Assembly (NCBI RefSeq): GCF_032362555.1
Contig: NC_083520.1
Coordinates: forward strand, 5,828,001 to 5,892,000
Reading direction: 5' to 3'
Length of the DNA: 64,000 nt
Source of the DNA: Amyelois transitella
Taxonomy: Eukaryota > Arthropoda > Insecta > Lepidoptera > Pyralidae
Shown here: positions 1 through 13,063 of the stretch, piece after piece
How positions within the stretch are numbered: position 1 is the stretch's first letter
How the letters are laid out: every line of letters starts with the position of its first letter
The notes under the pieces: generated by a model
What the model was told of the DNA's origin: nothing
The model's input: the letters and a program-made list of their open reading frames with translations, nothing else
Database searches by the model: none
Position numbers and translations under genes: made by a program

Positions 1-3000
1 ACTCATTGTTTTGTGAAAATAAGAACAATGTAATTTAGGTGACATGTGTTGTCGGAAGTTATTAAGTTGCAGGTTGGATATAAGAAAGTTGGAAATATTT
101 TTCTTATTAAATAATAAGGGTAAGGAAAATAATACATCTACGAGTGCGAAGCAGCTTTAATTTTTCATATTTTTTATATAATTAATTGCATATTTTATCG
201 CCATGGAGACTATATAGTTCTTATATTAACAAATTACACTAAAAGTAATTTCATACAAAACAAAGAACAAATTAATCTCATTCAAACAAATGACACAGGT
301 AAAAGCAGTAAGCAATCCATATTTCAAGGAAGAGTAAATTCAAACTCGATGTACCGCAATCGAAATAACCAAGTCACAGCGGTTAACTCACCGTACTTAG
401 GGAACTCATCTTTCATACCTCCAGTGGTTATTATAAGTCATATCCAGTCTTATTACCGAAGTTTCAGACGGTGGAATAATATGTACATTGTATTAACTGT
501 AACTACGAAGTCAAATAGCGCGGCCGCGGAAGTTTAAATCAAATTAGTTTCCGCTGACGACGCGGACGCACCTCCTTCGGTTTGATTAACTCCCTGTGGG
601 AAACAAATGAAAGAGCAACGAAATAATATCTTCATGAGGAATATAAACGATGATAAGTGAGGGCGGAGGTCAAGTATTTACAAGAGTGATTCTGTTGGTC
701 TTGTCTTTGAATGCTTTCAATATTTTAAATGGTATCTTTATAGTCGGTTAGTTTTTCACATAAAGTTGCAAATGTTTCATAATAAGTGAAAATTTTATGT
801 TGGTTTTATAAACAACTACGTTTTACTCGCAGCTTCGCCTGCCTGAATTTAGCGCTACTTGCAAATTTCACGCGAACTAGTTTTTACCGAGATGATTATA
901 TCCTTCTCCATACTTTCTTAGTTACATATACGAATTTTTAAAGAAGTATGGTTAATTAAATAACGCGTGAAGAGACAACAAATTTACAAGTAAACTAACT
1001 TTCACATTTATAATGTTTGTTGGATATGTTTTAATCACAGATACTTTTTAAACTAAAGACAAGTTCAGTTAAGTCCGCATTGTTATTATAATAAAAGCTG
1101 GATGATAGCAAACAAGTTATTTTTGCTCTTTCAATTTCCTAAAATCCTTTAAGTCGGTGCACTTCACTTCTTGCTTACCTGCAATTTGAGGCAGTGCGGG
1201 CTAAAATCCAATCTGGCGAGGAAACAAAAACCCCAAATCAAACGGCATCGGAGAGTGGTGCAGTCACTATTTTGCAATTCTAAGTTTGCCAAAGAGGTTT
1301 CAATCTTACTAATGTGCCTGGTGCATATATACTTCCATGTACTTAGTGATGCAGTGGGTTGATATCGGAGTCTGTGTCTCAATCGGAGCGGAATACATTA
1401 CGGATATTTTTGAACAACATTTTTAAATAACGTTGTGTTTCTGCTGGCGATGTTGTTGTGTAACAACGTAAATATTATATTTTAAATCTGACAGACGTAG
1501 GATGTTTACATAAATAATGTTACAACTTAATTAATTATTAGAGTATATATGTTCATTGTTTAAATTATGCACAAGACCCTTCGGGTTGTGGTGATGATGT
1601 GTGATTATTTTTATCATACAGTCACCATTTATCCGATATCTCTGGAAAGATGAATACATTCCGGAAACCAAAAGCTTAGATTTTTTACATTAATCCTCAG
1701 TTTTGTTAATTGTGTAAAGTTTAGTTACTTAACTCATAAAGTAATAGCATTGGGCAAGCAGTTTTTGAGGAATAAAATATAATTTGACATGAAATAAGGA
1801 GATCGTAAACTGTCACTCCATATTACTTTAAGGCGTAAACGAATTTTCTTCAGTAAATTAAGCTTTGCATAATTAATAAAAAAGTCTCCTTCTTAAAAAG
1901 TGCCAAGTCTTCTAATTTGTAATTAAAAGTGTTTAAAATCCTTTGTTGACGTAGATGCTGACTAAATGAGAAAAATTACTGACTTCAAAGGGAATTCAGG
2001 CTGCCTCATTCAGGAAAGTTATATTCTACGTTAAATGCAAATGAGAAATATTTAGTAATTTAACTTTCAGAATATTACAAAATCACTACTAGCTACCACT
2101 AGTTTAGTCTGCGACTTCGATCGCACGTTTTACAGATAATAAGAATAGTACTTTTTTCTTATAATATAGTACATTTTCCAGTTCTGTGGGAATGCGTAGG
2201 TATAAAATTGGGGTTTAGTTTGTTAAATACTACTTATAAAAAAAGTAAAAGTAAGTAATATACTTTAAACTTTTCATTGTACATCATACAAGTAATCGGC
2301 ATTTTAACGACTCAGTTTATATTTGTTGAAATACAAACAATATAACCTAATTCAATTAAAATATCGTTTTTAAGGTACGTATCTCAAACAGATATATTAC
2401 ACAGGCGTTTGTTCTCAACACCTACCGTGTGTTCTAATAAATTTCCTTACCTTTCAGGCAATTTGGTATAAAGAAAAGATACCGTGCAGACTTAGGGCAC
2501 CTAGGTTATCTCCTGCGACTGGCAATAAATTGCGGCAAACAGCTTCACTGAGAGTTATAAGTACTTAGGTATAACTTACTGAACGTTTAGGAGATCCGTT
2601 CACACTATCCATTGGGAGTGTTAATTCTCTTCGCCCCCACAGCGAGAGTATAAAAGATGTAACGCTTCGTGACGAGACTTGAATCTGTGTTTGCTAGAAG
2701 ATATAAAAGTAAAGTGCCGTTGACCAACTTTAAAAGTTTTAGTTGTTGGAAACTATAAAAATGTGCTGAATGCTGTTGTCCCGTTGCGATGAAATAGTCG
2801 AATTCTACTAGGCTAGGCTACCAAAATCAAGCCTAGCATAGGTTTAGCGTTTATCTGTTTTCGACGCCCATAGATTTGCCTGATACTGTACGGCGGCTAA
2901 TATCTTTGAATAAAAATATTTAATTCGATTCCCTATTCGTAAAAAAAACCTAAAATCTATGCTAGATTGATTTTGGTAACCTTTTGGTTGCGGAGGTCCG

Positions 3001-6000
3001 ACGACAGTTGCTCGATGTAAATACCTCAGCGAATCACCAAGCCGGTACAAAAGCGAATAATGAAACTCACGATAATACCCCAGTTTCAGGAGCTGCTTTG
3101 TTCAAATTATACTGTTTGTGCTTATTAAGGCACAAAGAAAACTAAAGGTTATTTATAATTTGGAGCATACGTGCGAAATACTTGTTAAATTTTAATTTTA
3201 TTATATGTACTTACTATTATGCTAGACTTTGCAAGGGAAAAAATTAGCCGTTATTTGACATTAGGTTTTAAATTAGGTACCGTCAATTCTTTTATGCTAG
3301 GTTATGCGTTTTAGCTGCGAGACTGATTGTCAGACAGAGTGGCATTTGAATATAATATAAAGTAAGCATAATGGGTTAAATTAGCTATGTATAACATAAT
3401 CTCAACACTTCAAAATATACTTTGAAGTTGTGTGGCTCACTGTACCAAACACATGAACTAAAGTAGCATTTTCCGTACAGGCCACTGTATCGAACTTGTA
3501 AACTAGTTGGACATTTTAAAATGCATCGAGGCCGGCTCCAGCCGAACTGAGAGCTATCGACGTTTATTTCGAACAGTTCTTCCGAAGCAATCCTTTACGC
3601 GCAGTCGTCGATACTTCCACAACTTTATACTGCACGATATTGAGAGAACCATTCATCGTCAACTTAGGTTGTTTTTTCAAAAAAAAATGAAGGCGCTACT
3701 TAAATTTTTTTATATTATTAATTATTATTATTAATTTTAATAATTATTCATTGACTTTTTATTATATTAGGTAATGAATAAATATGTATGAATTTAAGTT
3801 GAGGCATGAGTGCATACTCCGACCGCGCCCAGTGGAAAGATGTAACCTCCTCTACGGCGACGACGCCTTATTATGTGTGTGTATTAGTCATTTAGTTCCA
3901 GAATCTTTTTTTAAATAGATGTGATACGTTTGTTTAAAAAATACGAATATAAGAATTATATATTTAAACACTAAATATTGTAAAGAAACCCCTTGATATT
4001 AACTATTCACAATACCTATGTAAATAGTTTTATGTATTCTCGATTTATTACTCCTCACAAGAATGTAAATATTTTCAATTTTATTGAAAAGCAATAGCTA
4101 GAGCAGGCGTTAAGCCTCGCTATATTAAGGGCGGTGTTCACTTGGGAGATTTAATATAAAATCCGTTGCATTCCCGGAAGACACGCAACGGGAACCTCGC
4201 GCGAAGGCGTGGAGTGCTTTTGTGAGTAAAGCTGAGAACACACGTCGAGAACTCAGAGATAATGTTTTATGGTATGTGGACTGACATCAATACGTATTAA
4301 TAAAACGGTTAAAAATCATAAGAGAAAAATAATAAGTAAGTAAATAGCACAAGTGCACATTCAATCATAAAAGCAAATGTTCTGTTGAAGTTGGTATATG
4401 CATATCTCCGTAGGGTATGCGGAATTTTACTTGAGAGGACTTGGAGAGTACAATCTAGAAATTAATGAAACCGCAAATATCACAAAACGAAAAAACTCAC
4501 AATACCATTGTTTTAAATGCACACTCAGCTTAAGATAAGTGAATCGCGCCTGTGATGGTGGGTATTCTAAACTTTCGCTATTTAGAAGTACAGACACTCC
4601 TCGATTATCTCGATAGTTTTAGATGTGCTTTTGATTGAGTTTGTATGTACCTTCTTTATTTGAGAGGATTGTTCAATTTGATTCGAAAACGTACTTTTTT
4701 GACTAAAACCACCACCAGCTATACATTATAGATGTAAATTGTTTTTTGTTTTTAAATATAACCATTTTTAGATAAAAGCGGCCCCCGGGGCCCACGTGTA
4801 GTGACGGGGTGTGCAACTGGAAAGAAAACAGGGAACCACAACATCATAATCTTTTAAAAGTCACCATAATTTTCCATCACATTTCCAACTTATTAGTTTA
4901 AGCACATTTATTCTACTTTCTTCAGTCACTTTTTAAAACGTTCACTATTTAAAACTTTTGTGATTATATTACGTATTTATTATCAGACATTAAAATCATT
5001 CACCTTTTTATATAACATAATAACCCCCTATTATTTATACGAGATAGGCGAGAAAAATATACCACCTGAAGAAAAATTCCATTGCCATAAATAATAGAAT
5101 GTTCTAGATTAGAATTCCCGCCGTGTCGCCATCACAGCCGGGGGAGAGAGTACTCCATCCGGTCGTAGTTTTCTCAAATTGAAATCATTGGGATGTACGT
5201 GACTTTAAACCCCGTCTCTCGGCGATCTCCAAATAATATTTACCTTTCGATTGCCGGTCCACTATACGACACACGGAGAGTACAGAAATAACGCTCACGG
5301 TATTAGAATCATTCGTGTGCAATCTTTATTTATTTGGGGAAGTCATCAAATTTAATTATAAGTTATATTTAATTTGTTCAAATACTTGAAAATATTTCAC
5401 CTGAAAATATATGGTTTTTAAAGACCCATGTTGCCTTTTAAAGTCATGTCTGTTTTAAATCAGAGATCGTTTTTTTGCGTGGAATGCGTGGTTTACATAA
5501 AGCGCTATGTCTATATCCGAAGTATTTTGTGCCTCCCAGGATAGGTTTCTTTGAGGTGAAAATTGGTATGTATTCCCGGGCGTTTTGTTGTGCCGATATA
5601 TGAGCCCGTATTGATTTCGCGTCTGAAGAATTGGTTTCGATTTGTGGCTTTCCTACTGAAGCTATTTGTTATCTTTCTGCTCAGTTTTATTATTTATCTG
5701 CGGCTGTTTGCCGGCTTGGATGCAATTTTCGAAATTGGATTATTTATTACTCATATACACTGAGAATGTACGCTGGAATTAAATAAAAAGCGAGATTTTT
5801 ATAGAATAAAATAAATGAGGGGAATTTTATGAAACGTAAACATAGCTAAAACAACTAATCATATATTTTGTTTAACCCTACTACTGTTATGCTGAGTACT
5901 ACTAGTACTGAGAGTGTAAAGAGACATACGTTGCATTAAATACAAAGCAATTACAAAACTACGATGATAACAATGTATAATACTATGGAGCTAATGGATT

Positions 6001-8030
6001 CATTTCCTATCTAAAAGTTTACCATACCAACATCCCGAATCACAAACTTTATCTATTCCAAAACGGTATAAAATCGCGAATCACGTATATTCGGAATTCA
6101 TTAAAACCGAATCGGAAGGGAATCTCGACGCGGTGACAGGAACGCCATTATCCCAGGCGGACGGGGCCGGGCGCTAAGCAAACACTTCTGCTGGAACCCT
6201 ATATACAAAGCAACGTTAGTAGAAAAGTTTAGTATGGCAGGATATATCTAAATAGATAATATACAGGGCATATTACACAGATTGATTATGTAATATAACA
6301 CCTGACGTTCATATCACATTTTTGATTTTGAATTCAAATATCTTATTATAACATATCATATATAAGAGTAACATTAACAAAAAAAAATTATTCAATGGTT
6401 TCTTCATTCTATTTATTTGTCGTGATATTTCTGCCTAAAGCGACAATAAAGAAAGATTTTATCATTACTTTATAATCTGGAGGCAATACTTAAAGTGGTT
6501 GTTCACAAGTTAATAATTTAATTTACCATTTATAGTTTTCACAAATATTAGTAAGAAAGAAAGGGAAGATAATTCATATGCTTTAATAATTCAGAAAGAA
6601 GTGTGGTGTCTGTTCTGTGATTCTATTTTGTGTACAGTCAACATGAAAATTGGCTATCACGTTGGTTCTTCGGGCGGTGCAATAAGGTCTAGAACGTTAT
6701 ATAAATGCACTACTACTTATGGTATTTACTAAACACTTCGGTTAATGTGATGGCTATTACGTATTGAAATGTACAAACAAATGGATTTAGGTAAGTAATA
6801 GTAGGTAAGTTTTGGATAAGAGGAGTCATGAATAATTAATATTTCTATGTAAACCAAAACCACAGACGATTTTTCTGCCATTGAACCTATCACAATATAA
6901 ACTAATACGAAATGCACGTTGTGGACCCGCCCTTACATGCTCGACTCGAGTTGCCTCTGATTAGACGAGACTCACCTGCGAGCGTCATTACAAGTTTGCA
7001 ACTAACCCCACTTGTTACAAAACAATGCCAGATTGTTAACTTAAATGAACGCTGTATGTGCAATTTGAATAGTTTAACTGGAGTTCGAGTATGTGAAGCG
7101 AAATCATCAAGTCATGAATATCATCAACACATATAATGAAACAGTAAAATAAAATTGTTTGTTCATTGAGTTATGTTTTATTATATAATGAGTTATGTTT
7201 TATATCTTAGACATACCTTAAAGAATGATTTTTGCAACTTAAATGAGCGTATTACTGGAAAAAAGTCTTCACATAAAAATTTATTTGGTTGTTTACCACT
7301 TCGAAATCTGCAAAATAAACATCCCACAAACTCATTGTTTCAGATATGCTATAACTTAGTATTTGACTAAAAATCATGTTTGAAATAGCCTAATAAATTT
7401 TATAATGGCTTGTACTTACTGTTAAAACAATTCTGTTTAATTGCAAAACAAACAAAGGGCGGGGCGTGGGGTTTCCTCAGATGTTTTTGCTCTAATAAAT
7501 TAGCCCGATCAGTCACGTTTTTCATCAAAATTCATTTATTTCTATCGCGGACTAGTGGAAGAGTAATTAATTCGTCTGAGCCGGATAACCGGAGCCAATC
7601 GGGTAATTGCAGATGAGTCAATCCTAGACGATCACTATGTACTATCTCAAATGAAACCCCAATCTATATCACAAGAAGTGATTATACCCTTCCATCCAAT
7701 AACTTTAATAGACGACCTCGTGTCTTTCTTCATGTATAATTTTACAATAAATACGAGTAGCTTAGTATACCAAATTTCATAAAAATCGACATTGAATTCA
7801 GATATACAAGTGTAACAGACAAACGCAAATAAAAAATACTGAAGTAGGTATTATTTCATTCGGGACAATAAAGGATACAATTAGAATCGACACGGTTAAA
7901 TGACTGTGCTTTATAGTGCTTTCTGTTGTAGCTATAAAAAGTTACCATTAATTGTGGTATAACTTTTGTGTGCATAATTATTAATAGAACGAATCATAGT
8001 ACAGAGTAAAAATATTTTGGGGGCTGTATT
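1..8030. other. AT-rich non-coding DNA, no gene recognised
   Basis: I see no coding exon, RNA gene or intact mobile element here. All open frames are short, uninterrupted only by chance and without recognisable protein motifs. GC-richer islands stand out at about 4770-4830, 5110-5180 and 6110-6180. The stretch at about 7740-7850 looks like a worn repeat, with an AT-rich body and an oligo-A-rich end. The whole region could be intronic to a gene that extends beyond the window, but nothing in the sequence proves that. Confidence 0.5.
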
Positions 8031-8037
8031 AAGAATT

Positions 8038-8110
8038 CTCGTAGATAGTCGTAGCCTTGTAGCTCGTAGCGTCGTAGATCGTCGTAGTATGTCGTAGCAA
8101 CTACGACATC
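8038..8110. repeat. GTCGTAG-rich short repeat array
   Basis: The heptamer GTCGTAG and close variants (GTCGTAG, CTCGTAG, GCGTCGTAG) recur about seven times in 70 bases. The array closes with the inverted pair GTCGTAG-CAA-CTACGAC at about 8092-8108. A related but smaller GTAG/CTAC arrangement lies near 34058-34110. It could be the edge of a MITE. No second terminus was found. Confidence 0.6.
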
Positions 8111-8232
8111 TGCTCTACTTGATGGATTGATTTCGTTCATTCACTTTCAGTTCAATAAATGCTTTCTATATTTCGATCTGTGAAAATTAAATTAGAAGTG
8201 TTTAGGTTTTCCCTTTACGGGATAGGTAAAGG

Positions 8233-8314
8233 AAAAACTTGTTATAAGAAAGATTTTTTTTACTTTGTTATCCCAATAACAAAGTAAAAAAAATCTTTCT
8301 TATAACAAGTTTTT
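8233..8314. repeat. Perfect 39-bp palindrome, 4-nt spacer
   Basis: The left arm 8233-8271 is the exact reverse complement of the right arm 8276-8314. The spacer 8272-8275 reads CCCA. The arms contain an oligo-T/oligo-A run. There is no ORF, tRNA-like fold or transposon end inside it. Confidence 0.95.
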
Positions 8315-8320
8315 AAACAC

Positions 8321-8360
8321 AATAAAAAGCACATGCAACCCATTGCATGTGCTTTTTATT
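8321..8360. repeat. Perfect 18-bp palindrome, 4-nt spacer
   Basis: The left arm 8321-8338 and right arm 8343-8360 are exact reverse complements around the spacer CCCA (8339-8342). It starts six bases after the 39-bp palindrome ends. The spacer matches that of its neighbour although the arms are unrelated. Confidence 0.95.
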
Positions 8361-8454
8361 AATATTATTATTTTATTATTAAAAGTTATTTCTTTGCGTG
8401 TTTAATTGCATTTTGTGTAAAATATTATATTCAAGTTATTTTTCAAATATGATG

Positions 8455-8548
8455 GTACAGCTGAACGAAGTCTTTCAGTCTTTTTAGGACTGTTCTACCG
8501 CGCAAGAGATATAGACGTGATTAACGTATGTGTGTATGATGGAAGTCA
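8455..8548 (+). repeat. RTE-associated short interspersed repeat, 3' fragment
   Basis: This carries the dispersed block that reads, in this family, ACAGCTGAACG, then CTTTCAGTCTTTT, a GACTGTT core, CCGCAAGRGATATAGACGTGATT and a GTATG-type tail. The best copy in the window is at 51353-51549. Here only the 3' half is recognisable and it carries point changes. Confidence 0.6.
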
Positions 8549-10420
8549 ATGAATTCTCGGTACTACAATAGATGGTTAAGCCACTTATCACTAAACTCAA
8601 CTCTTAACCTCATAAAACCTGCCCAAATCAAAGTCGCCAACAACAAATGAAAATAAAACGACAAACAGGAAGTCCTTATGACTATAAAATGTTAGGGCTC
8701 TTTTATACTACTTGAGCAATCCCAGTCCCCTTTTCGATATGGTCCATAATATTTGTTATGATAACAACGCTGTGGTACGTAACTTTCTTTATTTAATAAG
8801 CAAGTTGTGGCCTCCGATAAAATCTTACATGGGTAATAAAAAATATATGCGCACAGCACAGCTTCTGTACAAAATAATAATATTGTAAACAGTTAACTTA
8901 GGTATACTTTCAACAACACAAACGTATTATAGCAAAAATATGTAGCCCTCAAATCTACTCGTATAATAATGAGCGTGAACATTTTATCTTTAAGAATTTT
9001 TACAAAGATTTTCAGTCTTTATTTATTAAGATTGGTATAAAAGGGGCATAATTAGCAAAAATAATGTTAAGCTAGCTCCAATTAATAACAAAACCTTTGC
9101 TTACTTTTGTTGGATAAGATATTGCAATTGTGATTTTTCCTAAAGTTATTAATTGTCTATTATAGTTTACGTTAAATAATTCTCAATTCAGTACTTTTAA
9201 AGCAGGTGCACAACTTAACATTTGTACGTCATTTACCAGTAACTTCACCAACAAGTCTAGGCATAAATACTTTTTAATAGAAGGTTCTTTAAAATTATAT
9301 GTAAACTTTTGCAGATTACGTACTGATATGAACACTCTTTCTTTTACAACGTCAGCCTGTTTTATATTCACGCACAGCAGGGCAGAAGTGTTTTTCATTG
9401 TCCTGTCCGAAGCCCCAACACATGGCTGTCCTTTTTTAGCCGCGATCTGAAGGGAGCCCTACATGTGCTCATTGAGCCTTCACGTAGCGCGCGCTCTGAG
9501 CGGAAAACTATTGTAATTATTATTCTGGAATTAAGTCTGGCGGTAGTTTTATGAAGAATAACGAGCCTTTTATTATCCTCTTTTATATAAATCAGGGTTT
9601 ATTTATGTTTGAAATGGTTCGAATTCGCTTACTTATATTACTTTACAAAAATTATGCCATCAATTTTCAAAAATATTAATTAAAAGTAATACCGAAAGTC
9701 GCCAAAAGTATGTTTTTAATTAATTTATCATGCAAATAGAAACGTACGCCAAATTTTTAATAGAGTTTAGAGTTGGAGGCCACCATTAGCATTCAGAGAG
9801 CGCGGTAGGGTTGAATCGCGGCCGGTACATTGTCTCAATTTTTCCGAACACCACCTTGGCATTCAGCTCACGTGACGACCACTAATGAAAGACTCGCTAA
9901 GCAACCGCGACGGAGCCCTGAATTAACAACTTCCAAATACAATTCCTCTTAAACGAAGTTCGTTTTGACGGCGGTAAAGTGGAAAAGTTCGACCTTCTTC
10001 ATTTTTTGCCGAGGGGCAGAATGTTAAGTTTTACGTCTTTTATAACGAGATGCAGCGCTTAAAGGGATTCGGGTGGGGCTTTTATTTTTTCTTACAGAGT
10101 TTACGTCTTTAATTGCCCCTAATTTTAGCTGACACTTGTGGGCGCTGACTGTTGGCAGAAGGACATATTTTATGCTTTCATTTAGGCGGCTCGTTTTAAA
10201 AATAATAGTAATTTGTGTGGAAAGGGTTGCTTGTAGATTTCATCTGCGGGATAATTATGAAAAACCTCGGAGGCGGTTTTTTCAGGCAGCACCGCTGATT
10301 GCTAATTCCGCGACAAAGAACGCTATTACGCGACTGCGGCTATGGAACTGATTAAAAATAAGCTCGCTTCTTTCACCTACATCTTACCATAAGTAGGACA
10401 CAAAAACATATATTTCAGAA
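8549..10420. other. Non-coding stretch with GC-richer islands
   Basis: No gene is recognised. The sequence at about 9775-9960 and 10020-10345 is clearly richer in G+C and CpG than its surroundings. It lacks repeats and recognisable protein motifs, which is the look of conserved intronic or regulatory sequence. Cross-species alignment would settle it. Confidence 0.4.
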
Positions 10421-10462
10421 TTAGTTACCTATGTTATATCATTATATAACATAGGTTACTAA
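10421..10462. repeat. 19-bp palindrome, one mismatch, 4-nt spacer
   Basis: Arms 10421-10439 and 10444-10462 pair at 18 of 19 positions around the spacer CATT. It lies 29 bases before a second, unrelated palindrome. Confidence 0.9.
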
Positions 10463-10491
10463 TTAATAGGTTAATATGTTAAGTGTACAAC

Positions 10492-10521
10492 TTACCAGAT
10501 TAATAATGATTAATCTGGTAA
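10492..10521. repeat. Perfect 13-bp palindrome, 4-nt spacer
   Basis: Arms 10492-10504 and 10509-10521 are exact reverse complements around the spacer AATG. It is the second member of a palindrome pair with 10421-10462. Confidence 0.95.
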
Positions 10522-10789
10522 CAAACAAATAAAGAACTTCTAGTTTTCCTAATGGCAACAAGTACATTCTGTTTAGCAGACACTGAACAACTCAAATAGT
10601 CTGGAAACAACTTGCTAGACGCGGCATAAAGCCTGAATAGAAATTTGTCCTTGCACTCGACGGTAGAATAAAAATGATTCTAAATTGAATCCACGTGATT
10701 TTGGCAGACTTAGTATGAAAAGAAGTGTTGTAAAGGAATAAAATAGGCAACAAAAGCGCAACTAACAAAAGACATTTATTTAATTAAAC

Positions 10790-10945
10790 TGGGGATTATT
10801 TCACATGTCACTATTTGAATATCAACTCAATCCCATCATTAAGTCGAAGATAAAGCTAAATGTTGGTTTTTAATTTTTTCGAGATTGTTGGCGCTGTCTA
10901 CCCTGTAAGGCATAAAGATGTGATTATATATGTATACCTATAACG
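10790..10945 (+). repeat. RTE-associated short interspersed repeat
   Basis: A diverged copy of the 51353-51549 family. The block CATGTCACTATTTGAAT, the phrase GTTGGCGCTGTCTACCCTGTAAGG and a GTGATTATATATGTAT tail are all present in the family order. Confidence 0.65.
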
Positions 10946-12960
10946 AATAGCATTATCATAAATCACAATCTGTCTTCGTTATCAGATTTTATTAATGTTT
11001 TCGATAACTGGCAGTACTAAAGATATGTTTTTACACAGGTCATCTCATCGATTATGGTTTTTATTATTTTTCTTCAAAAAGTTTTAAAATATCAAATGTA
11101 CAAAATAATACGTCTAAACAGGAACTGTGCCTAAATTAATCAAATCTTACTTCGATAATAAGATAGGACAAGGGACCACTCTAGAAATTACCGAGCGGTT
11201 CTCTATCATTAAGTCATACATACAAATTACATGGTAGCGCAATCATCAAGGGTTATGGGTATAATTAGCGCGTATATTAATTGGCCGGGTTACATTAGCC
11301 GACGACCCGGGCCAATCGGGTGGCACGAGATATCCCGCCCAATCTTCATAGCCACACATTTAGACATTATTATTAGCCATGCTCGAGTTTCACTTAATGT
11401 GATTTCCATCCGAAATTATCAGAATTATGAAAACCGAATATAGTTCGAATAAAATGATTTTATTCGAACTTATAATAACCAAAAAGGTATACCAAATTCT
11501 CTCTTCATGAAATGCTATTGTGGTTACCTGAAAGAGATAATGCATAATGAGATAAGGCCGCCTTTGGTACATCACCTCAGCATAAGTTATTTTTGTTATA
11601 ATTTATGTGCGTTCTATATGTCTATAACACACTAATGCTTATTACTACTACGATTACCTAATATTCTTATTGTAGTTATAGAATCTCGCTGGTGTGGTTG
11701 ATTGTAACACACATAAAATATATTTTAAAACGGTCCCGAACAACTTTTTAACGTTTAGAACGCCGAGTAAAGTATCCTTTTTATGTAAACTGTGAACAAA
11801 AATATTTCATTGATGACAACAGACACGGCACCATTGCAATTCAATTTTCAAATCGAATAAGTATTCGACGAACGATGAAACAGTAGCAATTTTACTACAT
11901 TTTGAAAATGTTAGGGAGAAATTTAGTGGGCGAAGAATTTACCCCCAATTTGCATTCAGGAAGGACGCTGGGCACGGCGGGGCCAAATCGAATTCCTATC
12001 GCTACTTTCCGCGGAAGCCGGGTCAAAAGTCTATTTTACACGCAATTTTCGCTGAAAACTTCCATGATCCGGGCGGAAGATGGCCATTTGTTTGTCGGTC
12101 ACCCGTCGGACAAATTGCTGATGTGTAGCGTGAATATTATGTTGGTTTATTTCTAAAGAAAATATACTGTAAGGTGAAATAGGTGTAAGAATATTTTAGT
12201 AGCTTGCGTTGAATATGTTATTTAAAGTTTGTGTTGTAGAAAATCGTAAAGATTTATTCAATATCATACTAATATTTGAAAGTCTTAAAATTATCAGGAA
12301 AAAACTTTAATAATTTTTTTACCTATTGATACATCTCGGAAAATGGAACCAATCCAATGTCGGAAAAAAGCCATTTCGAAGATGAAACGAGCCTTGTTCA
12401 TTTCGTTATATTTTTGTAGCCATCTGGAGTCGGTCTTCATAATATGCTATTGTCTTATTTACTTTACATTTGTTCTGAAATTCTGTTTTCTTTCCGAGAG
12501 TTGAATAAGTTACCTTGTTAAGATGGATAACGAGACTTTGTTTAAACAATGTACATGATACGTCCTATGACCATAATTGGGTTAGTAATTAAATTACTAA
12601 TTTAGATAATTTCGCACACGAGTCGTACCTACGTAAGACGCTCGTGTAAATTAATTATAAGTAATTTAATTGCTTTTGTCGTTAATGCCCAAATATTTCA
12701 GTTTATTACATACTGTAGATATTTGTTTAAATAAATACTACATAACATTAAAGATCACTTTTAATTAGTTGTATCAATATTTATTCAAAATATATATTGT
12801 TACTCTTATTATTTAACTAATAGAAATAATATATACTATCTACTTCAAATAGCCAAGCCGGGAAAACATGTTTTGAGAAATAAGAACGCACTGCATAAAC
12901 TTTTCATACGACGTTCCGTTTTTTTATGAGAGACAAGCTGTTAGCTGTTTCGAGTGGAAT
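10946..12960. other. Non-coding stretch, GC-richer islands, one short palindrome
   Basis: No gene is recognised. GC-rich islands lie at about 11270-11350 and 11925-12110. The first holds an imperfect inverted pair built on TTGGCCGGGT and ACCCGGGCCAA. Another palindrome with 14-bp arms, AGTTCGAATAAAAT and its complement separated by a single G, lies at about 11443-11471. Confidence 0.4.
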
Positions 12961-12999
12961 CTACAATAATTTGAAATAAAAAAAAGATATTGTTTTTGT

Positions 13000-13063
13000 T
13001 GGGGCTCGAACTTGGACCGTCAATTTCACAGTCTCAAACGTCAACCTCATCAACCATCGAGAC
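13000..13063 (-). repeat. Putative tRNA-like head of a SINE
   Basis: On the minus strand an A-box-like TGGTTGATGAGGTTGACG is followed about 30 bases later by a B-box-like CCAAGTTCGAGCCCC, the layout of an internal Pol III promoter. The stem pairing is poor for a functional tRNA, so a tRNA-derived SINE head is the better reading. Its body probably extends towards 13215 or 12960. Confidence 0.4.

Noticed and set aside
1164..1382. Possible minus-strand exon ending in a GTAAGC donor near 1180
   Set aside because: Only one splice site is plausible, the candidate exon is about 40 bases long and the frame has no recognisable content.
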